Assembly: GCA_023664725.1 (NCBI GenBank)
Contig: JAMPFA010000001.1
Coordinates: forward strand, 764,924-798,570
Length of the DNA: 33,647 bases
DNA from: Roseburia sp.
GTDB lineage: Bacteria; Bacillota; Clostridia; Lachnospirales; Lachnospiraceae
Direction: 5' to 3'
How positions within the stretch are numbered: position 1 is the stretch's first letter; the number at the start of each line of letters is the position of its first letter. Shown one piece after another: positions 1-8,000 of the stretch. A program made the translations under genes and the position numbers. A model generated the notes under the pieces. It was given only the letters and a program-made list of their open reading frames with translations. It searched no databases and was not told the origin of the DNA.

Positions 1-85
1 ATTGTTCTACAATTCTCACATTAAATGTCCTTTTGTGTCAGATATTCCGGTAACTCACATTCTCTCCACATATATTCACTTTTAT

Positions 86-421
86 CTAACGCATGATCAT
101 ATCCGCTATCTTATCAACCGTCAGACCACTTGTATCAATGCAATTATCCAAGGATGAAAAAAGTGATAACGACCGTAAACTTACTTCAAGCCACTCTTGT
201 GTTCTCCATTCACAATTTTTATTATTTTCCCATCTATTTATCAAATCATTTTTATTGCATACCAAAACAACACTTTTTACCTCTAAGCCCATTTCAAAGA
301 TTCCGTCAATAATTTTTTCATACACCCATTGATTATCCATGAGCCATACCAGTACAATCATTTTACATATGGAACATTTCTTATAGTTATCAATCATATG
401 TAGAATATTGTCTATTGCCAT
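86..421 (-). pseudogene. C-terminal fragment of a nucleotide-kinase/AAA-like protein
   Basis: A 111-residue reading frame resembling the C-terminal half of small P-loop kinase-like proteins. The features seen are a hydrophobic strand (KMIVLVWLMD), a second strand ending in a nucleotide-base-type motif (VVLVCNKNDL), a charged WRTQEW segment, and a closing IDTSGLTVDKIADMI, which is typical of the last strand and helix of this fold. The P-loop (GxxGxGKS/T) that should open the protein is absent, and no such motif was seen in the bases just upstream. It therefore looks like a 5'-truncated remnant rather than an active kinase. An alternative ATG at about 446 lies in another frame behind an AAGAAGGG-like site, which hints at frameshift or rearrangement at the 5' end. 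The family call is by eye and moderate. Confidence 0.45.
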
Positions 422-663
422 TGTATTTCTGTTCCATTTGTAACATCCCTTCTTAGACCAATATTGAGGTCAATATTATTGTAAGAATGTTTTAATAAAA
501 ATATTGTCCGCAATACTGGTCATAATTGAAAAGGAATGATAAAATAACATATATGAAATGATTTTAACCTTGATTTTGAAACATTGAAAAAATAAGAACT
601 GTCAATCGTATGACCTATTCCAGAAAAAATTTTATGATACACGATTGGCAAGGAGGTAAGAGA
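422..663. other. AT-rich intergenic stretch with two matching operator-like dyads
   Basis: This 240-bp gap has no convincing gene. It holds two dyads with the same half-site: AATATTG-N4-CAATATT at 460-477 and AATATTG-N4-CAATACT at 500-517, start to start exactly 40 bp. TTGTAA followed 17 bp later by TATTGT would be a weak plus-strand promoter, with its -10 falling in the second dyad. Nothing else is recognisable. Confidence 0.4.
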
Positions 664-855
664 ATGGACTTTATTTCTTATTTTTTCGGGTGGCTGATAA
701 TAGCTTACTTTGTATCAATTCCGTTTATGTGGTTATTGGTGTTCTATCATAAAATTAAATGCCGGAAAATAGGGGAATGTAGCAACAGAAAATATAAGTA
801 TTGGTACTATTTGGTAACAGAAGGGCCACCTTTCATTACACAAAAATCTGGTTAA
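664..855 (+). CDS. small single-pass membrane protein, function unknown
   Basis: I do not recognise this protein. The ATG at 664 is preferred over an in-frame ATG at 610 because AGGAGG ends about 7 nt before it; the product is then 63 residues. Residues 1 to about 27 are strongly hydrophobic (a transmembrane segment containing FFGWLIIAYFVSIPFMWLLVFY). They are followed by a short basic Cys-containing tail (KIKCRKIGECSNRKYKYWYY) expected in the cytoplasm. It lies 87 nt upstream of the next plus-strand gene and could be co-transcribed with it. AT-rich composition and the decayed neighbour suggest accessory DNA. Small size keeps confidence moderate. Confidence 0.5.
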   Translation: MDFISYFFGWLIIAYFVSIPFMWLLVFYHKIKCRKIGECSNRKYKYWYYLVTEGPPFITQKSG

Positions 856-942
856 AGAAAGAACAAAGAAAATGATAGAATTATCAATGTGCTTGTGGTA
901 TCATGTTAGCATTACAAATAGAACGTATAGAGAGGAAGTAAA

Positions 943-1479
943 ATGCACTTAGAATTACATTTGAATGCCCGTTTTCAGCCTAAACACAGATTTGAGTTGG
1001 AAGATGCTTTACAAGAGATTTTTCAGGAAAATAAAGCGGGGGAGATAACAGGCGGAGGAACATTACTAAAGGAGAATGGCGAAATAGACAGCTGCGATAT
1101 CGAAATTGATTTTTATGATGATGAAAAAAGTATAGAATGGCTTGTAAATCTACTCAATAACATAGGTATTCCGAAAGGGTCTGCCTTACGTGGAATTGAA
1201 CCACCAATTAATGTTGGCACATTACAAGGCCTAGCGATTTATATGAATGGAACAGATCTGGCGGAAGAAATATACGAAAGCTGTGATATAAATTATGCAA
1301 TTGAACAATTGGAACAAGCCGTTGAGGGGATTGGACACATGTACAGCTATCGGGAACTCAATGAGTTTACCGCATTGTATTTTTATGGTACATCCTTTTC
1401 TGAAATGAAAGAAAAAATGAATCCTTTTGTTTCAAGTTATCCATTATGTCAAAAATGCCGTATTGATCAAATTGCATAA
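943..1479 (+). CDS. hypothetical protein, possibly toxin-immunity-like
   Basis: A 178-residue soluble, acidic protein with no signal peptide. It starts at an ATG preceded by GAGGAAG about 6 nt upstream. It begins with an alternating pattern (LELHLNARFQPKHRFELED) and has a glycine-rich turn (EITGGGTLL). A repeated acidic stretch (CDIEIDFYDDEKS) leads into IEWLVNLLNNIGIPKGS, and it ends in a CxxC pair (PLCQKCRIDQIA). This small alpha/beta protein beside another small protein in AT-rich DNA resembles polymorphic-toxin immunity genes, but no toxin is in view and I cannot name a family. It ends 11 nt before the shared bidirectional terminator. Confidence 0.6.
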   Translation: MHLELHLNARFQPKHRFELEDALQEIFQENKAGEITGGGTLLKENGEIDSCDIEIDFYDDEKSIEWLVNLLNNIGIPKGSALRGIEPPINVGTLQGLAIYMNGTDLAEEIYESCDINYAIEQLEQAVEGIGHMYSYRELNEFTALYFYGTSFSEMKEKMNPFVSSYPLCQKCRIDQIA

Positions 1480-1488
1480 AATAGTTCT

Positions 1489-1519
1489 AAAAGGGACTGT
1501 CACACGACAGCCCCTTTCA
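1489..1519. terminator. bidirectional hairpin terminator between the 178-aa gene and ptsI
   Basis: Inverted repeat AAAGGG-A-CTGTC, loop ACAC, GACAG-C-CCCTTT, with one internal A/C mismatch. It sits between the convergent 178-aa gene and ptsI. On the minus strand the stem is followed by TTTTAGAACTATTTT, which is a fair U-tract for ending the fructose operon. On the plus strand the following sequence is less T-rich. Confidence 0.7.
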
Positions 1520-1539
1520 GAATTGAAATCTTCTATTTT

Positions 1540-3168
1540 CTATTTACGCAGATCCAGATTCCGAATCCTGTTCCTAAGTGGGAGCACATAGGAGGGAGAG
1601 ACAGAAAGTTCATCCACGCCCATCCGAAGAAAACGCTCTGTCAACTCCAGATCAGCTCCCAGCTCTCCACAGATGCCAACCCATACATTTTCTTTGTGGG
1701 CATTCTCGCACACCATCCCGATCATCCGAAGCACAGCCTCGTGATGGGGATTGAAAAACTCATCCAGCTTGGGATTCTGGCGGTCGACTGCCATGGTGTA
1801 CTGGGACAGGTCGTTTGTGCCGATGCTGAAAAAATCCACCTCTTTTGCCAGAAGGTCGCTTATCATCACCGCCGCAGGAGTCTCGATCATAATACCCTCC
1901 TCGATATCCTGGTAAGCGATATTTTCCGCATCCAGTTCCGCCTTCACTTCCCCCGAGATCTCTTTGATCTTTCTCACTTCCTCCACAGAAGTGATCATGG
2001 GATACATCACAGCGATCTTTCCATAAACAGATGCCCGGTAGAGCGCACGAAGCTGTGTCTTAAAGATATCCGGCCTGGTGAGGCAGATTCGGATGGCACG
2101 AAGCCCCATAGCAGGATTTTCCTCTTTGTCCAGATTAAAATAATCTGCCTGCTTATCTGCGCCGATATCCAGGGTTCGGATGATCACCCGTTTTCCCGCC
2201 ATAGTCTCAGCAGCTTTTTTATAGATCATAAACTGCTCTTCCTCTGTGGGATAGGCGCTGCTCTCTAAATAGACAAACTCACTGCGGAACAGTCCGATCC
2301 CACCGGCGTCGTTGGCAAGGACATAGGCAAGGTCTTTGACATTGCCTATATTTGCATAGACAAGAACGTTTCTGCCGTCCTTTGTCACATTTTCTTTCCC
2401 TTTCAGCTCCTGTAAAAGCCGCTGTTTTTCCAAATCCTCCTCAAGGCTCTTTTGCATTTTCGTTAACGTCTCTTCATCCGGCTCGATATAGAACACTCCG
2501 TTAAACCCGTCAACAACTGCCATCTTTCCCTCAAGTTCCGGGGAGATCTCCATCCCTACGCTCACAAGCGCCGGAATGTTCATGGTACGGGCAAGGATTG
2601 CAGTGTGTGAATTTGTGGAGCCGTGAACGGTGACAAAAGAAAGCACAAGATTTTTGTCAAGCAAAACTGTCTCACTTGGAGCAAGGTCATCCGCAAGTAT
2701 AATGGCAGGCTCCCCTGCCTCATCCTTTGACCCTTCTGCGTTGGAGAGGACTCTCACTACCCGTTCAGAAATATCCCTAATGTCGGCTGCCCGCTCTTTC
2801 ATATAGGCATCCTCCATAGAGGAAAACATTTCCGCAAAATTGTCTGCCGTCACGCCCACGGCGTACTCTGCATTGACACTCTGTCCCGTAATGATATTTT
2901 TAATGGAATCCACATAATCCTCATCGTCAAGCATCATCTGATGGATTTCAAATATGGCTGCGTTTGTCTCCCCCACCTCTGTCTTTGCCTTTTCATACAG
3001 CTGGGCAAGCTGATTTTTGGCCTCTTCCTTGGCAGTTTCAAAACGTCCTATTTCCTGGACGGTATCTTCTATTTTCTGCCTTACAATATTCTGCTGGCTC
3101 TTTGCCATAATATGTATCTTTCCTATGGCAATTCCACCGTATACGCTTTTTCCTTTATATTCAACCAT
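1540..3168 (-). CDS. ptsI: PTS Enzyme I (PEP-protein phosphotransferase)
   Basis: Enzyme I takes phosphate from phosphoenolpyruvate onto an active-site histidine and passes it to HPr in the cytoplasm. The ATG at 3168 (542 residues) is preferred over ATG 3177 and GTG 3192 because AAGGA stands 9 nt upstream. That start also places the phospho-histidine of the GSTNSHTAILAR motif at residue 188, essentially the position known in Enterobacteria. The N-terminal HPr-binding helical domain is followed by the swivelling His domain and the C-terminal PEP-binding barrel. The barrel shows GLFRSEFVYL, SIGTNDLSQYTMAVDR and the catalytic Cys in GICGELGAD. It is the last gene of the fructose operon, 65 nt after ptsH. 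It may be the general Enzyme I or one dedicated to this operon. Confidence 0.96.
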   Translation of the reverse strand: MVEYKGKSVYGGIAIGKIHIMAKSQQNIVRQKIEDTVQEIGRFETAKEEAKNQLAQLYEKAKTEVGETNAAIFEIHQMMLDDEDYVDSIKNIITGQSVNAEYAVGVTADNFAEMFSSMEDAYMKERAADIRDISERVVRVLSNAEGSKDEAGEPAIILADDLAPSETVLLDKNLVLSFVTVHGSTNSHTAILARTMNIPALVSVGMEISPELEGKMAVVDGFNGVFYIEPDEETLTKMQKSLEEDLEKQRLLQELKGKENVTKDGRNVLVYANIGNVKDLAYVLANDAGGIGLFRSEFVYLESSAYPTEEEQFMIYKKAAETMAGKRVIIRTLDIGADKQADYFNLDKEENPAMGLRAIRICLTRPDIFKTQLRALYRASVYGKIAVMYPMITSVEEVRKIKEISGEVKAELDAENIAYQDIEEGIMIETPAAVMISDLLAKEVDFFSIGTNDLSQYTMAVDRQNPKLDEFFNPHHEAVLRMIGMVCENAHKENVWVGICGELGADLELTERFLRMGVDELSVSPSYVLPLRNRIRNLDLRK

Positions 3169-3233
3169 TTCGATCATCCTTTCTTCGCCCACCCGGTAAA
3201 TTTTGGATGGGCTTAAGGGAATTTTTACAGATT

Positions 3234-3491
3234 TTACAGATTCGCTTTCAGGAACTCTTCCAGCTTTGCTGCAGCAGTCTCTTCGTCCTCACCTTCCACT
3301 GTTATGGTGATCTCCTGCCCTTGTTTCACTGCAAGACCCATCACACCAAAAATCTTCTTTGCGCTTACCGCTTTTCCGTCTTTTGCGATCTTCACATCAG
3401 AGCTAAAGGACGCTGCCGCCTTTACAAACTCTCCTGCTGGTCTTGCGTGGATTCCCTCCGGGTCTGTGATTACATACTTGAATTCTTTCAT
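3234..3491 (-). CDS. ptsH: HPr-family phosphocarrier lacking Ser46
   Basis: An 85-residue HPr, the usual length. His15 in GIHARPA is the residue phosphorylated by Enzyme I and passed on to the EIIA domain of FruA. The second Firmicutes regulatory site, Ser46, which HPr kinase phosphorylates to make the CcpA corepressor, is Lys here (K45-K46-I-F-G-V-M aligned with the usual K-S46-I-M-G-V-M). It should therefore work in transport but not in HPr(Ser-P)-dependent catabolite repression. ATG follows a good AGGAGG-like site (AAGGAGG about 8 nt upstream). The gene lies 53 nt after fruA and 65 nt before ptsI, an arrangement suggesting an operon-dedicated phosphorelay. Confidence 0.95.
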   Translation of the reverse strand: MKEFKYVITDPEGIHARPAGEFVKAAASFSSDVKIAKDGKAVSAKKIFGVMGLAVKQGQEITITVEGEDEETAAAKLEEFLKANL

Positions 3492-3544
3492 GACAATATC
3501 CTCCTTAAATTTTTTATATATATTTTTTTGTTCTTAAAATTAAT

Positions 3545-5527
3545 TTACTCTGAAATGGGCTTCTTTAAAAGAGCCAATAAAAACATTGTTACAACGGAGC
3601 CTGCTGCCAGAGCTGCTAAATACATGGGCCAGTTGCCTACCACTGCAAATACGAAGATCCCGCCGTGGGGCGCCATCAGTGTACAGCCAAACATCATGGA
3701 CAGGGCTCCTGCAACTGCTGCCCCCACCGCTGTGGCCGGGATCACATGAACCGGGTCGCTGGCAGCAAATGGAATTGCTCCCTCTGTAATAAAGCACAGT
3801 CCCATAATATAGTTTGTAATACCTGAATTTTTCTCCGCCTGGTTGAATCTGTTTTTGAAAAATGTAGTTGCAAGGGCGATTCCGATTGGCGGAACCATGC
3901 CGCCGATCATAACAGCCGCCATAATGTCATAATTTCCATTTGCGATAGCCATGGTGCCAAACACATAAGCCGCTTTATTGATGGGCCCTCCCATATCGAT
4001 TGCCATCATTGCCCCAAGCACAATGCCAAGAACTATTTTTGAACTGCTTCCCATTGCATTTAACAGATCTGCAAGTGCAGAATTTACAATGCCGATCAAT
4101 GGGTTAAATACCAGAAGCATCAGTGTTCCCATAATGAACACACCAAGCACCGGGTAAAGCAGGGTTGGTTTGATGCCATCCATGCTCTGTGGAAGGTTTT
4201 CAAAGGCCTTCTTTAAGAAAAGTACGATATAGCCTGCCACAAAACCTGCCACCAAAGCCCCTAAAAATCCGGATACGGTATTGCCGCTTGCGCCGAATAC
4301 TGTATTTTGGATAAATCCGTTTAAGCCGCCGTAGGATAAGGAATCTCCGCTCTCATTTACCCAGGATAGGACAGAATTTCCATTTGCCGCCATGATCCCG
4401 CCTACAAATCCTACTGCAAGTCCGGGACGGTCAGCGATACTGTATGCGATATAGCCTGCCAGCACAGGAAGCATCAGTCCAAATGCAGCCTCACCGATGG
4501 TCTTGAAAAATGCGGCAATGGGAATATTCTTACCAAAGTTTCCGGGGTTGATACTAAAATCATCCAATAAAAAGGCAATGGCAATCAAGATTCCTCCACC
4601 GATAACGAAGGGAAGCATGTGGGAAACGCCGCTCATCAAATGTTTGTAAAGGGAATGGCCGATACCCTCCTGACCATTTCCGCTCTCCTCCTGGGCGTCT
4701 CCACCCTCTGCCGTGTATATGGGGGCATCTCCCGCCATAGCACGTTTTACCAAGGCATCCGCCTTGCCGATCCCGTCGGAAACCTGAACTTTGATCAGCT
4801 TTTTCCCTGCAAAACGGTCCATGGGAACATTTACGTCACAGGCGATGATCACACAGTCCGCTGCTTTGATCTCCTCCGGGGTGATCACATTCTTTGCACC
4901 GCCGGAACCTCTTGTCTCCACCTTTATGGAACAGTTATTTGCAACTGCTGCCTTTTCCAACGCCTCTGCAGCCATATAGGTGTGGGCGATTCCGGTGGGA
5001 CATGCGGTAACTGCAAGAATGTTGCACTTTGCATCCGATACCACTGCGCCGTAGGAATCAATCCCTTTGCTCTCCTCGTCCGCATCGTCGATGATCTTCA
5101 AAAATTCATCCACAGTCCCTGCATTTTTTAAGCTGCTGATAAATTCCTCATCCATCATCATAACGGAAAGTTTTCCAAGTACATCCAGATGCACGTTATC
5201 TTCCGTATTTGGCGCTGCGATCAAAAAGATCAGATTTGCAGGCTCTCCATCCATAGAATCAAAGTCCACCCCGTCTTTTAACACCATGGCTGCCAGTCCC
5301 GGAGCTGTCACCGCATCACATTTTCCGTGGGGAATGGCAATTCCCTCTCCCATGCCTGTGGAGCCTTCCTGCTCCCTTGCAAGCACTTTCTGTTTATAGG
5401 CTTCTCTGTCCTTGATCTTCCCGCTCTTGCACATCAATTCCACCATTTTGTCAATGGCTTCCTCCTTTGATGCGGCTGTACCGTTGATATCAATGGCACG
5501 GCGGTCAAGCAAATCCGTAATCTTCAT
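3545..5527 (-). CDS. fruA: fructose-specific PTS permease, EIIA-EIIB-EIIC fusion
   Basis: This is a membrane transporter that phosphorylates fructose to fructose-1-phosphate during uptake. The ATG at 5527 (660 residues) is chosen over an upstream GTG because AGGAG lies 8 nt before it. EIIA occupies about residues 1-150 with phospho-His67 in IAIPHGK. EIIB occupies about 165-265 with phospho-Cys176 in TACPTGIAHTYMAAEAL. The hydrophobic EIIC fills about 300-655 with many membrane spans and the conserved GGPINKAAY and TEGAIPFAASDP motifs of fructose permeases. Phosphate would flow from Enzyme I to this operon's HPr, then His67, Cys176 and sugar. It starts 31 nt after fruK. Mannitol or mannose-type substrates are less likely given the fruK neighbour. 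Confidence 0.95.
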   Translation of the reverse strand: MKITDLLDRRAIDINGTAASKEEAIDKMVELMCKSGKIKDREAYKQKVLAREQEGSTGMGEGIAIPHGKCDAVTAPGLAAMVLKDGVDFDSMDGEPANLIFLIAAPNTEDNVHLDVLGKLSVMMMDEEFISSLKNAGTVDEFLKIIDDADEESKGIDSYGAVVSDAKCNILAVTACPTGIAHTYMAAEALEKAAVANNCSIKVETRGSGGAKNVITPEEIKAADCVIIACDVNVPMDRFAGKKLIKVQVSDGIGKADALVKRAMAGDAPIYTAEGGDAQEESGNGQEGIGHSLYKHLMSGVSHMLPFVIGGGILIAIAFLLDDFSINPGNFGKNIPIAAFFKTIGEAAFGLMLPVLAGYIAYSIADRPGLAVGFVGGIMAANGNSVLSWVNESGDSLSYGGLNGFIQNTVFGASGNTVSGFLGALVAGFVAGYIVLFLKKAFENLPQSMDGIKPTLLYPVLGVFIMGTLMLLVFNPLIGIVNSALADLLNAMGSSSKIVLGIVLGAMMAIDMGGPINKAAYVFGTMAIANGNYDIMAAVMIGGMVPPIGIALATTFFKNRFNQAEKNSGITNYIMGLCFITEGAIPFAASDPVHVIPATAVGAAVAGALSMMFGCTLMAPHGGIFVFAVVGNWPMYLAALAAGSVVTMFLLALLKKPISE

Positions 5528-5558
5528 ACTTATCGCTCCTTTCACAATCTATACTATA

Positions 5559-6473
5559 CTATTTTAGAAGTTCAAATGAATGATATACCTTTTCTATTTC
5601 CTGTTTCGTGGCAAGCAGCTCTGAGAATGCGCTGGCGCTTCCCGCCGACAACCCCATTTTAAAAGCATGGGCGTAATCTCCTCTTTCGCACCATCCGGCG
5701 ATAAATCCTGCTACCATGGAATCCCCTGCACCTACGGAGTTCTTCACCTCCCCTTTGGGCGCTTCGCTCATATAGACTTCTCCGTTCTCTGCAATGAGAA
5801 CAGCTCCTTCTCCCGCCATGGAGATCAACACGTTTCTGGCTCCTTTTTCCTGAAGCTTTTTGGCGTAGGGAACTACTTCTTCCCGTTTGTTTAATGTGAC
5901 TCCAAAAATCTCTCCCAGCTCATGGTTGTTTGGCTTTACCAGGAATGGTTTGTAGGGCATTACGTTTAAGAGCAGATCCTTGGTTGCGTCCACAGCAATC
6001 ATAATGTCACGGCCGTTAAGCATTTTCATAATATCGCTGTAGAGGGAATCCGACATGGAAGATGGAATGCTTCCCGCCAGGATTAAAATATCTCCCGCTT
6101 TTAACAAATTTAGCTTATCTATCAGCTGGGAAACTGCCTCTTGGTCAATGACAGGGCCTGCAGCGTTGATCTCCGTCTCCTCCACGGATTTGATCTTTAC
6201 ATTGATCCGGGAAATCCCCTCTTTCAGCTCAATAAAATCACTCTTTCCACCAAAAGCTTCAAAACTTCTCTTGATCTCTGCCCCTGTGAATCCAGCAATA
6301 AATCCAAGGGCTGTATTTTCCATGCCCAGATGATTTAAAATGGTGGAAACATTTAAACCTTTCCCCCCGGGCAAAAGCTGCTCAAATGTGGAACGGTTTG
6401 TCATGCCCGTTTCCAGATTTTCCACTCCTATGGCGTAATCGATTGCCGGGTTAAAAGTAACTGTGTAGATCAT
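5559..6473 (-). CDS. fruK: 1-phosphofructokinase (PfkB family)
   Basis: Phosphorylates fructose-1-phosphate to fructose-1,6-bisphosphate with ATP, linking FruA uptake to glycolysis. At 304 residues it has the normal family length. PfkB signatures are clear: the substrate-side PGGKGLNVS (about 35-43) and the C-terminal NSVGAGDSMVAGF, where Asp251 is the catalytic base and GAGD forms the anion hole. The N-terminal MIYTVTFNPAIDY is typical of fructose-1-phosphate and tagatose-6-phosphate kinases; the fruA neighbour favours the former. It starts 14 nt after fruR and is followed 31 nt later by fruA, so co-transcription is expected. Confidence 0.94.
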   Translation of the reverse strand: MIYTVTFNPAIDYAIGVENLETGMTNRSTFEQLLPGGKGLNVSTILNHLGMENTALGFIAGFTGAEIKRSFEAFGGKSDFIELKEGISRINVKIKSVEETEINAAGPVIDQEAVSQLIDKLNLLKAGDILILAGSIPSSMSDSLYSDIMKMLNGRDIMIAVDATKDLLLNVMPYKPFLVKPNNHELGEIFGVTLNKREEVVPYAKKLQEKGARNVLISMAGEGAVLIAENGEVYMSEAPKGEVKNSVGAGDSMVAGFIAGWCERGDYAHAFKMGLSAGSASAFSELLATKQEIEKVYHSFELLK

Positions 6474-6487
6474 TGTATTCCTCCCTT

Positions 6488-7234
6488 CTATTTTTTTGCC
6501 AGGATAATATTTTCGCAGTTTTCATATCCTTTTGCCATTTTTTCTGTCAGGATAATGGCATCCCCAAAATCTCCGAATTTTACAGGGCTGACAGAATCAA
6601 ACTTTGAGGAATCTGCCAGGATAAAAGGCTTTTTGCAGTGGCACATGGCCATATGCTTTACCCCTGCCTCCTCTTTGTCCGGTGTGGTAAACCCTGCCCT
6701 GCCATGGATTCCGTTTGTCCCCCAGAAACCGATGGAAAAATGATAACCTGACAGTGTCTCAATGGCCCCGGCCCCGACAATCGCCTCCGTGGCAGCCTTT
6801 AGTTTTCCTCCCAGAAGATAGACCTCACAGCCTTTGTGGGAAAGCTCACGGCCATGGTTTACGGCATTGGTCACATAGATTGCATTTTTTTCTGTAATAT
6901 AGTCTATCATCAGCTCTGTTGTCGTTCCGGCATCTATGTATACGAAATCATCTTTTTTGATCAGTCCTGCCGCATATTTTGCAATCTGCTTTTTCTCCTC
7001 CAGGTGAATCACACGTCTGTCTTTTACCTCGTCATCCCGCATCTGAAAGGAGGTATTTAGCGATACTGCCCCGCCGTGAACCTTTTGCACTTCTCCCATG
7101 GAATCCAGTGTGACGATATCTCTTCTGATGGTGGATTCCGAAGTTTCCAGATACTCCATCAGTTCCTGTAAAGTTGCGCTGCCCTGCTCATTCACCCGCT
7201 CTTTGATCCGGGCCAGCCGTTCCTCCGCCAGCAT
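6488..7234 (-). CDS. fruR: DeoR-family regulator of the fructose operon
   Basis: A 248-residue transcription factor. The N-terminal winged helix-turn-helix (about residues 6-56) contains ATLQELMEYLETSESTIRRDIVTLD and the family hinge VQKVHGGA. The C-terminal DeoR sensor domain (about 75-240) shows YIDAGTTTELMIDYI and ILADSSKFD, the phosphosugar-binding features of the family. The ATG is preceded by AGAGGTG about 5 nt away. As first gene of the fru operon it is expected to repress its own transcription, with fructose-1-phosphate (or fructose-1,6-bisphosphate) as inducer. The ligand is known for related regulators but inferred here. Likely operators are the decamer repeats just upstream. Confidence 0.92.
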   Translation of the reverse strand: MLAEERLARIKERVNEQGSATLQELMEYLETSESTIRRDIVTLDSMGEVQKVHGGAVSLNTSFQMRDDEVKDRRVIHLEEKKQIAKYAAGLIKKDDFVYIDAGTTTELMIDYITEKNAIYVTNAVNHGRELSHKGCEVYLLGGKLKAATEAIVGAGAIETLSGYHFSIGFWGTNGIHGRAGFTTPDKEEAGVKHMAMCHCKKPFILADSSKFDSVSPVKFGDFGDAIILTEKMAKGYENCENIILAKK

Positions 7235-7275
7235 TTTTTCACCTCTTTTCCTTATTATCTGTTTTTGATGATAGT

Positions 7276-7304
7276 ATTATAACGCCAAAATCATTCACAA
7301 TCAA
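7276..7304 (-). promoter_or_regulatory. fructose operon promoter
   Basis: On the minus strand, TTGATT (7299-7304) is followed after 17 bp by a perfect TATAAT (7276-7281). The predicted start is near 7269, giving a leader of about 35 nt before fruR. The -35 element lies inside the tandem repeat array, which fits repression. Confidence 0.7.
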
Positions 7305-7320
7305 TCACATTCATTCACAA
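7291..7320 (-). repeat. three tandem 10-bp repeats, putative FruR operator
   Basis: Three back-to-back decamers read on the minus strand as TTGTGAATGA, ATGTGATTGA and TTGTGAATGA. The repeat unit is one helical turn, so a regulator would contact the same face three times. The array covers the -35 element of the fru promoter. DeoR-family proteins commonly use direct repeats of this type; assignment to this FruR is inference. Confidence 0.65.
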
Positions 7321-7369
7321 AATTCCAAAACCATTTTTGTGCAATACTGACAATAGTACACCTGTGCAT

Positions 7370-7404
7370 AAAAAAACAGTCAAAACCACTCATGATCTTG
7401 ACCG
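7370..7404 (-). terminator. intrinsic terminator of the ppaC-mecA-flavin reductase operon
   Basis: On the minus strand CGGTCAA pairs with TTGACTG (one G-U pair) across a loop of about 14 nt and is followed by TTTTTTT. The 5' arm overlaps the last codons of the flavin-reductase gene. Confidence 0.7.
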
Positions 7405-7989
7405 CTTTTTGCCAACCGATTTTTTCGGTTTCTTCTTTTTTACGGAGAATCCAAAGCTTCCCAATTTTTTTCCCAACTCAAAATATTCCCCATGGGAGTA
7501 GGCCGCAAGGCCTGTACTGTTTAAATGAAATTTGCCTGTATCATCCATGTATTTCTCATCCACACTGACAGATACCACCTCTGCCAAAAACAGATCATGA
7601 CTGCCTAAGGAAATCACATCTTTTACCCTGCATTCAATATTCACCGGGCTCTCTCCTATGGAAGGAGGACAAACCTTTCTGGATGGTTCCGGGGTCAGGT
7701 TCATCTCCTGAAACTTATCTACCTCCCGCCCCGAACGGACACCACAGTAATCGGTGGCAAACACCAGATCCTTTGTCACCAGATTGATCACAAACTCTCC
7801 GGTTTCTTTTATAATAGAATAGGAATGTCTCTCTTTTCTGATGGATATGGACACCATAGCCGGGGAGGAACAGACCGTCCCCGCCCAGGCCACGGTAATA
7901 ATATTTGGCTTTTCTCCCCGCCGCATACAACTCACCATAACAGCAGGCAGGGGATAGAGCATATTTCCCGGTTTAAATTCCTGTTTCAT
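7390..7989 (-). CDS. flavin reductase-like, FMN-binding split-barrel protein
   Basis: A 199-residue protein of the flavin reductase/DIM6-NTAB type, which binds FMN and often reduces flavin with NAD(P)H. Supporting motifs are MLYPLPAVMVSC at the start and NIITVAWAGTVCSSPAMVSISIR (a flavin-contact strand and loop). SYSIIKETGEFVINL follows, and HDLFLAEVVSVSVDE comes later. The last 20 residues are very basic (KKKKPKKSVGKKRSRS), an unusual extension that might bind nucleic acid or phospholipid. It is the last gene of a three-gene operon, starting 11 nt after mecA. The physiological substrate cannot be told from sequence. Confidence 0.85.
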   Translation of the reverse strand: MKQEFKPGNMLYPLPAVMVSCMRRGEKPNIITVAWAGTVCSSPAMVSISIRKERHSYSIIKETGEFVINLVTKDLVFATDYCGVRSGREVDKFQEMNLTPEPSRKVCPPSIGESPVNIECRVKDVISLGSHDLFLAEVVSVSVDEKYMDDTGKFHLNSTGLAAYSHGEYFELGKKLGSFGFSVKKKKPKKSVGKKRSRS

Positions 7990-8000
7990 ATTTCCTGCCT

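Noticed and set aside
1696-2268. 190-codon plus-strand frame within ptsI
   Set aside because: Antisense shadow of Enzyme I, rich in His and Ser from reversed codons, with no start signal.
3540-3797. Minus-strand frame overlapping the 3' end of fruA in another register
   Set aside because: Same strand but out of frame with fruA, which continues to its own stop with conserved EIIC sequence; no independent start.
4619-5131. 170-codon plus-strand frame within fruA
   Set aside because: Antisense to the EIIA-EIIB region with intact active-site motifs; no ribosome site.
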